This document shows, one piece after another, positions 1 to 5,632 of a stretch of 10,132 nucleotides of DNA (position 1 is the stretch's first letter; each line of letters begins with the position of its first letter). The stretch is from an uncultured Clostridia bacterium (GTDB taxonomy: Bacteria; Bacillota; Clostridia; Oscillospirales; Oscillospiraceae): NCBI GenBank assembly GCA_947177115.1, contig CAMWTG010000081.1:1-10132 (forward strand), in the 5' to 3' direction. The translations under genes were made by a program, and so were the position numbers. The notes under the pieces are model-generated. The model did no database searches. It was given only the letters and a program-made list of their open reading frames with translations, and was not told the origin of the DNA.

Positions 1-50
1 TCCTTGGCGGGCGTCAGCCCGCCTGCGTCCTCCGCCTTGCCACACCGCAT
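1..50 (-). CDS. start of an unidentified protein, cut by the left edge
   Basis: An ATG at 50-48 opens a frame that reads MRCGKAEDAGGLTPAK and runs off the window without a stop. It is preceded by a strong Shine-Dalgarno (AAGGAGG, 9 nt before the ATG) and, further upstream, by a promoter-like pair of boxes at 90-119. Those signals, not the sequence of the short peptide, are the reason for calling it. Sixteen residues are too few to name a family; there is no signal peptide or known motif in them. A 7-bp perfect hairpin (arms 6-12 and 17-23) lies inside the coding part. Because a terminator-like hairpin separates it from the kinase gene, it is probably a separate transcription unit. It does not look like the N-terminus of a response regulator. 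Confidence 0.45.
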   Translation of the reverse strand, partial: MRCGKAEDAGGLTPAK

Positions 51-89
51 TTTCCCCCGCCTCCTTTTTACCGATTCTCAAGTGCATCG

Positions 90-119
90 ACTATATCCGG
101 GAATCTCCGGACATGTCAT
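90..119 (-). promoter_or_regulatory. probable sigma-A promoter of the left-edge gene
   Basis: On the minus strand the boxes are ATGACA (119-114; 5 of 6 to TTGACA) and TATAGT (95-90; 5 of 6 to TATAAT), with an 18-bp spacer. The Shine-Dalgarno and ATG of the left-edge gene follow about 25-40 nt downstream. The spacer contains the dyad TCCGG-N6-CCGGA (96-111), a position where spacer-binding regulators such as the MerR family act, so regulation there is possible but inferred. Confidence 0.5.
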
Positions 120-142
120 GCATCTTTGCGGCGGCAGATATG

Positions 143-185
143 AAAACGGGTGCGCCGGATCCCTACGCATCCAGCGCACCCGTTT
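143..185 (-). terminator. probable rho-independent terminator of the ABC/kinase operon
   Basis: A perfect 12-bp inverted repeat (arms 144-155 and 174-185) starts about 43 nt after the histidine kinase stop codon. After one mismatch the inner part adds four more pairs (157-160 with 169-172) around an 8-nt loop. In the minus-strand RNA the 3' arm ends in UUUU, but three of these U are themselves paired, so the U tract is weak. The stem is GC-rich (ACGGGTGCGC core). Position between the kinase and the promoter at 90-119 supports a terminator; it could act in both directions. Confidence 0.55.
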
Positions 186-227
186 CCCGCTGAAAACAGC
201 GTGGAAAAGCAGCTTCTATAGCAATTA

Positions 228-1175
228 TCACGTTGTAGGGGCGGTCGTGGCTGAATGTCCTGCGGACGATGCGGCTCCCGGCTGCTGCTCCGGAAACCGC
301 AGGCAGACGGTCAGGATGCCCGCCCGCCAGTCCGCCGAAACGGTTCCGCCCATGCGCTCCGTCAGATGTCTGGCAATGGACAGGCCCAGGCCCGCGCCCT
401 GGCCACCGGATTCTACGGTAAAGTAGCGGTCGAAAAGCTTTTCCGCCAGCACAGGGGTAAGGGCCGGGGCGGCGTTGGAAAAGGTCAGGGCCCCATCCTC
501 CGTCAGGATCACCCGCAGGTCGCCGGGACTGTATTTGGCGGCGTTGGAGAGGACGTTGCCCAGGACCCGGCTGAGGGCTTCGCGGTTCAGCCGCCGGGTC
601 ACCGGGACTTCCGGTATGTCCACCTCCGGCGCGATGCCCTTGGCGGAGAGGACGCCGTACCAGGCGGCAAGGCTCTCCTCCACCGCCCGGTTCAGGCTGA
701 CGGTCTCCCTCTTGTCCTCTTCATCGGCGGAGAGGACGGCGGAATAGCGGAAAAACTCTTCCGTCAAATCCTTCAGATGGCCCGTCCGTCCCCGGATGAG
801 CTCCAGATACCGCTCCGCCGCCCGGCTCTTCTCCTCCCCCTCCAGCAGGTCCAGATAGCCGCAGATGGCGGTGAGGGGCGTGCGCAGGTCGTGGGCAATG
901 TTGGTCACGGCCTCCTTCAGGTCCCGGTCGCCGTTCTGATGCTGCCGCCGTTCCCGACGGAGCTGGCGCAGCTGAACGTTCAGCGCGGCGGCTAAACGGC
1001 ACATGGCCCCGTCCCGGCTGGAGATGGACAGGAGCGTATTGGTGTCCGTCTCCAGACGCTCCTGCAAACCCTGACGAAGCTCCTCCGCCGAAAGGCGGAG
1101 AAGGACGATCTTCCAGACCAGCAGCAGCACCGCCAATCCCAGCAGGGCGCACAGGGCGCAGAGAGCATACACCAT
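228..1175 (-). CDS. sensor histidine kinase, short single-TM type
   Basis: A 315-residue two-component kinase that should autophosphorylate on His and pass the phosphate to a response regulator. One hydrophobic segment (about residues 7-27) anchors it; no extracytoplasmic domain follows, so the signal is probably sensed in or at the membrane or through the transporter. A charged linker leads to the HisKA H-box (AHDLRTPLT, His95), the N-box (NVLSNAAKYS, Asn211), an F-box-like LFDRYF (247-252) and the G2 box GAGLGLSIAR (260-269). The usual DxGxG G1 box is replaced by a degenerate stretch near LTFSNAAPAL, which I have seen described for clostridial kinases of this type. A Ser/Ala/Thr-rich tail of about 20 residues follows the catalytic fold. 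The ATG lies 9 nt after the fourth permease, with a modest GAGGT ribosome site. It is the last gene of the operon. No response regulator is encoded here. Confidence 0.9.
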   Translation of the reverse strand: MVYALCALCALLGLAVLLLVWKIVLLRLSAEELRQGLQERLETDTNTLLSISSRDGAMCRLAAALNVQLRQLRRERRQHQNGDRDLKEAVTNIAHDLRTPLTAICGYLDLLEGEEKSRAAERYLELIRGRTGHLKDLTEEFFRYSAVLSADEEDKRETVSLNRAVEESLAAWYGVLSAKGIAPEVDIPEVPVTRRLNREALSRVLGNVLSNAAKYSPGDLRVILTEDGALTFSNAAPALTPVLAEKLFDRYFTVESGGQGAGLGLSIARHLTERMGGTVSADWRAGILTVCLRFPEQQPGAASSAGHSATTAPTT

Positions 1176-1184
1176 AGTCGGACC

Positions 1185-1955
1185 TCACTTCAATTCCGCA
1201 TTTTGAAATATCCAGCAGGTCAGGACCGCAAAACCCACGATCCAAACCAAACTGATGGCAAACGCCTTGCCTATCATGGCGGGCGCATAGGACGCGGCGT
1301 CCATAGCCCGGAGGAGCCCTAACGGCGTACTGGACAGCAGTCCGCCGAACCATGGTGTAGAAACGCCAAAGGATACCAAAGCGTTTCCGCCCAGCAATAC
1401 CAGGCAGAAGCCAGCTCCCACCACAAGGACTGTTTTTCGCAGCAGGAATGCCAGTATGAGCGTAATCCCGTTGATTGCAATGCTGGTCAGCACCGCCGTG
1501 AAAAAGGCAGCCGCCATATTGGCGATCGTGCTGATTGTGACCGTATGTCCGAATCCCAGAAGAACGCTTTGCAGCGCCATCCGGCCCAGAACGTAGGGCA
1601 GCAGCAGGATAACATCCGCCGCAGCGGCGGCAATCAGCTTACTGAAAAAGATTGGCGCACGATGATAGCCTATCACGATCTTCAGCTGAGTCGTACGGTT
1701 TTCAAAGTCGCCGCAGATCACAATGGCAATTGCAAGCACCGCTAAAATGGAGATGGTCGGGGTATCCTTCAGGGATGAGAAAAACGCATCGTAGCCATAA
1801 AACACGATCTGCATTTCCTCCGCCCTGGGGGAATTGACATAACTCAGGCAGGACAGCGATGTTATCACAGACAGGGCCAGCATCAGCAGCGCAATCAAAT
1901 GCAGAGGACGGGATTTGGTCAGCTTTGTCATTTCGCTTTTCAGCAGCCGGTTCAT
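1185..1955 (-). CDS. ABC-2 type transporter permease, fourth and divergent subunit
   Basis: A 256-residue integral membrane protein with about six hydrophobic segments (roughly 18-38, 68-81, 105-125, 145-170, 176-196, 230-250). It fits the ABC-2 permease pattern of BcrB/LanE/LanG-like subunits: a short basic cytoplasmic N-terminus (MNRLLKSEMTKLTKSR), a first TM helix, then GDFENRTTQLK (82-92), which corresponds to the EYSEGTIRNK motif of the other three permeases. It is shorter and clearly more distant than they are, and its C-terminus is NAELK instead of RKDLK. Base composition also differs: four 60-base lines I counted in this gene are 47-55% GC, whereas sampled lines in the ATPase and second permease reach 70-80%. 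The ATG is preceded by AGGAGGAGG and sits 12 nt after the third permease. It probably pairs with the shared ATPase at the head of the operon. Confidence 0.85.
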   Translation of the reverse strand: MNRLLKSEMTKLTKSRPLHLIALLMLALSVITSLSCLSYVNSPRAEEMQIVFYGYDAFFSSLKDTPTISILAVLAIAIVICGDFENRTTQLKIVIGYHRAPIFFSKLIAAAAADVILLLPYVLGRMALQSVLLGFGHTVTISTIANMAAAFFTAVLTSIAINGITLILAFLLRKTVLVVGAGFCLVLLGGNALVSFGVSTPWFGGLLSSTPLGLLRAMDAASYAPAMIGKAFAISLVWIVGFAVLTCWIFQNAELK

Positions 1956-1967
1956 TTGCTCCTCCTC

Positions 1968-2810
1968 CTATTTTAAATCTTTCCTCCGGAACAGCGCCGC
2001 CCCTGCCGTTGTACTGACGGCAATAGCGCCCAGGCTTGCCAGCGGCAGGCGGACCGGACACGCCTCGGCTGTGGCCAGCAGCTGCACTGCCTGACAGCCG
2101 GGCAGGCCGTACAGGATCTCAAAAACCGTCCGCTTCACTCCCTGCACATAGGACGGGTTCGGCATGGCCTCCCGGACCAGGATCTGACCGTTTTCGATGT
2201 ACTCCCGTGCGGGGATCACGGCCTGCTCCGTCAGCCGGGTATTGAGGTAGATCCCAAGGAACAGGAGGAAATAGGCCAGAAAGATGCAGATGACTGCCAC
2301 CACCGCCTTGTTCTGGTTCAGCATGGCGATCATCGTAAAAATCGCGCACATCGCGGCTGTCATGATGAACGCGCACAGGGTGAACCACAGCAGGGACGAT
2401 ACGCTCATCGTAAACGGCCCCAGCAGCGGGACGCCCACGATCACCATAGGCAGGATGTACCCGCAGCACGCCAGCACGCCCGCCGCCGCGCAGACGGCGA
2501 GGTTGGAGAGATATACGGCGGTCCTGGAGTGTCCCACGGCGACTTTGTTGCGCATGGTCCCATCGCTGTACTCCGAGCCGGTAAAGAGGCTGCAAAAGGC
2601 GGACAGGACCACGCCGGACAGCAGCGCGAAGATCATGTAGCGGTTGTCCAGGATGCCGGCCCCGCCCTGGAGCCGTGGCTGATAGCCGACTGCCAGTTCA
2701 AAAACGCTTATAGCAGACATGACGGCCACGGACACCCAGAAGGACGCGCTGCGCCAGAGGCGGGAGAAGTTGGCCCGCAAAAGCAGGTTGACGCTTAATT
2801 TTGCCCTCAT
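1968..2810 (-). CDS. ABC-2 type transporter permease, third subunit
   Basis: A 280-residue membrane protein with about six hydrophobic segments. The N-terminus LLLRANFSRLWRSASFW, the motif EYSDGTMRNK (80-89), the late motif PNPSYVQG (217-224) and the C-terminal FRRKDLK match the first and second permeases position for position, so these are paralogues. The chosen start is the ATG at 2810-2808, which overlaps the second permease stop by one base (TGATG) and has AAAGGA 9 nt upstream. The open frame continues about 75 codons further upstream inside the second permease, but that extension is soluble, Pro/Arg-rich and out of character for this family, so it is not coding. Translational coupling to the preceding gene is likely. 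Probable role: part of the membrane channel of an ABC exporter; the substrate cannot be read from the sequence. Confidence 0.88.
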   Translation of the reverse strand: MRAKLSVNLLLRANFSRLWRSASFWVSVAVMSAISVFELAVGYQPRLQGGAGILDNRYMIFALLSGVVLSAFCSLFTGSEYSDGTMRNKVAVGHSRTAVYLSNLAVCAAAGVLACCGYILPMVIVGVPLLGPFTMSVSSLLWFTLCAFIMTAAMCAIFTMIAMLNQNKAVVAVICIFLAYFLLFLGIYLNTRLTEQAVIPAREYIENGQILVREAMPNPSYVQGVKRTVFEILYGLPGCQAVQLLATAEACPVRLPLASLGAIAVSTTAGAALFRRKDLK

Positions 2811-3652
2811 CACTTCAGGTCCTTTCTGCGAAACAGGAGCAGTCCCGTGCCGGTAGCGGCGGCGATGACCATTAAGCTCAGCAGGGGCATCCGCCAGAAC
2901 TGTTCCACGGAACGCGCCGATATCTGGAGGCATTGGCCTGTGGGCAGCAGGTCGATGAGAAAGCGGCACACCGCCCGAGGGACGGGCTGCAGGTAGCTGG
3001 GGTTGGGGAGCATTTCGATGGCATCCCTGCCCCACTCGTCATAGACCGCCGTAAACTCCGGCTCCCCGAGGCGGGCGGTGAGGAAGCTGATCAGAAACAT
3101 GGCGAAGATTGCAGCGGACAGGGTGACGATAACGGTCTTCGTTTCGTTCCGGATCAGCATCGCCGCCATGGGCACCAACGCCGCGCTGGCCGCGAGGGCC
3201 AGCAAGCCGTAACACGCCAGCGGCAGGAGCTGTCCGGCGGGCATTTTCAGTGGCAGACCAGTGGGCACTGCCGCTGCGCCTACCAGCGCAAGATAGAGGA
3301 CCGCCAGCAGAACGGAGGCCGTCATACAGGCGAGCAGGTTCGACAGATAAACCGCCGCCTTGCTCCGGCCCGTCACCAGCTTGTTGCGGATGGTCCCCTC
3401 GCTGAACTCCGTGCCCAGATAGACGCTCAAAAACGGGGCCTGGATGAGCATGGGGACCGGTATCATCCCCGCTATACCGAAGGCGAACAACAACGGCTCC
3501 TCCAGACCGAACCGTCCGCCCTCTTTAATATAAATCGAGTAGAACGTCACGCCTATGATAAAAAGCGCATAGGCAAACTCCGCCGCTAAAGCGGCGCGGA
3601 ACGCTCCGCTGTGAAACAGACGGGAGAAATTGGCGTGCAGCAGATTTCTCAT
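2810..3652 (-). CDS. ABC-2 type transporter permease, second subunit
   Basis: A 280-residue membrane protein of the ABC-2 class. It begins MRNLLHANFSRLFHS, has a first TM segment at about 18-40, the motif EFSEGTIRNK (82-91), several further TM segments, PNPSYLQP (216-223), a Gly-Gln pair at 239-240 and a final TM helix ending in FRRKDLK. All of these have counterparts in the first and third permeases. The segment between the fifth and sixth hydrophobic stretches (about 195-240) is polar and probably extracytoplasmic. The ATG lies 12 nt after the first permease with GGGAGG 6 nt upstream. The coding region is very GC-rich in its middle. Expected to work with the operon's ATPase, either in a mixed complex with the other permeases or in a separate one. 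Confidence 0.88.
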   Translation of the reverse strand: MRNLLHANFSRLFHSGAFRAALAAEFAYALFIIGVTFYSIYIKEGGRFGLEEPLLFAFGIAGMIPVPMLIQAPFLSVYLGTEFSEGTIRNKLVTGRSKAAVYLSNLLACMTASVLLAVLYLALVGAAAVPTGLPLKMPAGQLLPLACYGLLALAASAALVPMAAMLIRNETKTVIVTLSAAIFAMFLISFLTARLGEPEFTAVYDEWGRDAIEMLPNPSYLQPVPRAVCRFLIDLLPTGQCLQISARSVEQFWRMPLLSLMVIAAATGTGLLLFRRKDLK

Positions 3653-3664
3653 ACGCCCCCTCCC

Positions 3665-4486
3665 CTATTTCAGGTCCTTGCGCTCAAAAAACGCCAACCC
3701 TCCCAGGGTGAAGATCGCCGTCACGCCCAGATCGCACAGCAGCGCCCGCAGGGGATCAAGTACCGCCATGCTCTGCACCTGTATCGCCTGTCCCGCGGGG
3801 ATAACATCCCGGAGAAACTCATAAAACGTCCGCAGCGCTCCGGAGACATAGTGAGGATTGAGCCCCAGGTCCGTCGTCTGCATCCCCTCCGCCGTTATAA
3901 TGATGCCGCTGGCAAACTCCGGCTCGGAGAGGATGTTTTCTATCACGCTGGCTCCCAGCAGCAGGGCGAACCAGGCCAGTACCACAGTAACGGTGGCGGA
4001 TCGTCCGCTGAGGAGCAGCCCCAGAAAGGTAAAGATCGCGGCAAAGGCCGCAGTAAAGCACACGGCGATAAGGGCATAAAACGCCACGACCTGAAAGCCG
4101 CATTCCCAGACTCCCACCATCGGGATACCGGCACACCCGCCAATGAGCCACGCGGCAACAAAGAACAGGGATGCGGTCAGGACCGTAAGGAAGTGGGCCA
4201 GATAGACCTCCCGGCGGGTGTGGCCTACAGCCAGTTTGTTGCGGATCGTGCCCTCGCTGTACTCCGCGTTCAGAAACATGGCGGCAGACATGGCGGTAAA
4301 CAGCCCCAGCGGCAGTGCCATGTTGAAGTAGTACTGCTCCAGCTTTGTCTGAAGGCCGTGCTGGATATCATCCCGGCACCAGAAGATCATAAAGCCGGTA
4401 GAACAAGCCAGTACCGTGCCGAAGCACGTCCAGAACATATGGTCCCGGCGCATCCGGAAGAAATTCGCCCGCAGGAGGTTAGTCAT
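3665..4486 (-). CDS. ABC-2 type transporter permease, first subunit
   Basis: A 273-residue membrane protein with about six hydrophobic segments (roughly 17-37, 55-73, 96-118, 132-157, 165-182, 247-267). The N-terminus LLRANFFRMRRDHMFW, the motif EYSEGTIRNK (75-84), LNPHYVSG (209-216), GQAIQ (232-236) and the C-terminal FERKDLK define the same paralogous family as the next two permeases. I chose the ATG at 4486-4484, which overlaps the end of the ATPase gene by 8 bases and has GGGAGGT 7 nt upstream inside the ATPase's terminal Gly codons. A GTG three codons earlier is possible but has no ribosome site at a good distance. The overlap points to translational coupling with the ATPase, as expected for subunits of one exporter. 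Confidence 0.88.
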   Translation of the reverse strand: MTNLLRANFFRMRRDHMFWTCFGTVLACSTGFMIFWCRDDIQHGLQTKLEQYYFNMALPLGLFTAMSAAMFLNAEYSEGTIRNKLAVGHTRREVYLAHFLTVLTASLFFVAAWLIGGCAGIPMVGVWECGFQVVAFYALIAVCFTAAFAAIFTFLGLLLSGRSATVTVVLAWFALLLGASVIENILSEPEFASGIIITAEGMQTTDLGLNPHYVSGALRTFYEFLRDVIPAGQAIQVQSMAVLDPLRALLCDLGVTAIFTLGGLAFFERKDLK

Positions 4487-5393
4487 CACTGCCACCTCCC
4501 ACCAGGTTCATGTAGTAGCTCTCCAGGCTCTCATCGTGCTCATGGATGTTCTTTACCTCGCACCCCGCGTTGTGGAGGGCCAGGGTCAGCTCGGTGACGG
4601 AGGGGGCATCGTAGACGTCCACCTCGGTATCGCTGCGGACGGAGTATTCCAGACCCATTTTGTCCAGCGCGGTGGTGAGAGGCCGGGCATCGCTGACCGT
4701 CAGGCGCAGGCATTTCCGGCAGCTGGCCTCCAGCTCGGGGGCGCTGATCTCCTTGACCATGCGGCCGTTGTCGACAAAGCCGTAGTGGGTGGCGAGGCGG
4801 CTCAGCTCATCCAGAATGTGGCTGGAGATCAGGACGGTGATCTGCCTCTCCCGGTTCAGGCGGAGGATCAGCTCCCGGATCTCCACGATGCCCTGGGGGT
4901 CCAGGCCATTGGCGGGCTCGTCCAGGATGAGGAAGTCCGGGTCCCCCGCCAGAGCCACGGCGATGCCCAGCCGCTGGCGCATGCCCAGGGAGAAGTCCCT
5001 TGCCTTTTTCTTCCCGGTGTTCCCCAGGCGGACCAGCTCCAGCAGGTCTTTTAAGCCGTCATAGGACGGCAGGCCCAAAATTTGATACTGCTGTTTCAGG
5101 TTTTCCTCCGCCGTCATGGAGAGATAGATGGAGGGCGTCTCCACCACCGCGCCCATTCGGCGGCGGGCGCGGGTAATCTCCTTGCTCTGGTTGGGGCAGC
5201 CATAGAGGGTGAACGTTCCCTCCGTAGGCTCCTGGAGGCCGCAGACCAGGCGGATGAGTGTGGTTTTGCCCGCGCCGTTGCGGCCCACGAAGCCGTAGAT
5301 GGCCCCTTTTTCCACGTGCATAGTCAGGCCGTTGAGGGCCCTGCCGTTTTTGTAGTGCTTGATAAGGTTGTTGGTTTCCAGAATGTATTCCAT
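4479..5393 (-). CDS. ABC transporter ATP-binding protein, BcrA/LanF-like
   Basis: A 304-residue cytoplasmic ATPase that should power the permeases encoded behind it. Walker A is GRNGAGKTT (37-45), the ABC signature is FSLGMRQR (134-141), Walker B with the D-loop is LILDEPANGLDP (155-166, catalytic Glu159) and the H-loop is His192 in ISSHIL. The Q-loop position reads VVETPSIY, with Glu85 where many ABC proteins have Gln; this is common in the bacitracin/lantibiotic-resistance group and supports that placement. After about residue 220 comes the usual extra C-terminal region of this group, ending NLVGGGSDD. The ATG has a strong ribosome site (AAGGAGG, 8 nt upstream) and is the first gene of a six-gene operon. 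A repeat-rich regulatory region lies directly upstream. Substrate unknown; export or removal of envelope-active peptides is the family's usual role. Confidence 0.95.
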   Translation of the reverse strand: MEYILETNNLIKHYKNGRALNGLTMHVEKGAIYGFVGRNGAGKTTLIRLVCGLQEPTEGTFTLYGCPNQSKEITRARRRMGAVVETPSIYLSMTAEENLKQQYQILGLPSYDGLKDLLELVRLGNTGKKKARDFSLGMRQRLGIAVALAGDPDFLILDEPANGLDPQGIVEIRELILRLNRERQITVLISSHILDELSRLATHYGFVDNGRMVKEISAPELEASCRKCLRLTVSDARPLTTALDKMGLEYSVRSDTEVDVYDAPSVTELTLALHNAGCEVKNIHEHDESLESYYMNLVGGGSDD

Positions 5394-5423
5394 TTCCTTT
5401 GCCTCCTTGGTTGGAATGGGGAT

Positions 5424-5452
5424 ATTTTAATCCTTACCGGTTAAGAAAACGG
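5424..5452 (-). promoter_or_regulatory. candidate promoter of the ABC/kinase operon
   Basis: On the minus strand TAAAAT (5429-5424) matches the -10 consensus at 5 of 6 positions and lies about 30 bp before the ATPase start codon. At a 17-bp distance the -35 position reads CCGTTT (5452-5447), a poor match that falls between two of the tandem repeats described separately. A good -10 with a poor -35 covered by repeats is typical of promoters that need an activator. The call is an inference from layout. Confidence 0.45.
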
Positions 5453-5489
5453 TTAAGGAAATGGATAAGATTTAGTAAAGAGATTTAAG
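5439..5489 (-). repeat. tandem 12-bp direct repeats, probable response-regulator operator
   Basis: Read on the minus strand, CTTATCC (5469-5463), CTTAACC (5457-5451) and CTTAACC (5445-5439) recur at exactly 12-bp steps, each followed by a T-rich or purine spacer. Two more degenerate copies lie upstream: CTTTACT (5480-5474) and CTTAAAT (5489-5483), at steps of 11 and 9. OmpR-family response regulators bind tandem direct repeats spaced by about one helical turn, often abutting the -35 region, which is the arrangement here. A histidine kinase is the last gene of the operon, so autoregulation by its partner regulator is the simplest reading (inference). Confidence 0.55.
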
Positions 5490-5632
5490 ATTTGTTTAAC
5501 ATTGGGCCCTGCGGCCATGAGTTTCAGTTTTATATTGCAGCTGCCTTTCTATTCTCCGCCTGGAAGGGGGAAATTTTTGCCGGCTTGCTGCTCCGGGTGG
5601 CCTGCGCCTGGACGGGCAGCACCCGCTCTGCT
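5490..5632. other. non-coding gap between DHHW gene and ABC operon, distal half
   Basis: Together with the repeats and promoter it forms a 239-bp gap. I see no open frame with a ribosome site. A bulged hairpin (5595-5602 with 5615-5624) begins 8 nt after the DHHW stop codon but is not followed by a U run in the minus-strand RNA, so I do not call it a terminator. The part nearest the repeats (5490-5500) is AT-rich. Confidence 0.4.

Noticed and set aside
6..23. 7-bp perfect hairpin as a terminator at the left edge
   Set aside because: No U tract on either side and it lies inside the probable start of a gene with a good ribosome site.
2811..3035. 75-codon upstream extension of the third permease
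   Set aside because: It overlaps the second permease in another frame, is Pro/Arg-rich and lacks a membrane or family pattern; the ATG at 2810 fits the paralogues.
3611..4597. Plus-strand open frame of about 328 codons opposite the first permease
   Set aside because: Same reason: antisense to a well-supported membrane protein gene, with low-complexity basic composition.
5595..5624. Hairpin just after the DHHW stop codon as a terminator
   Set aside because: The stem is bulged and the minus-strand RNA continues with no U run, so it lacks the second half of an intrinsic terminator.
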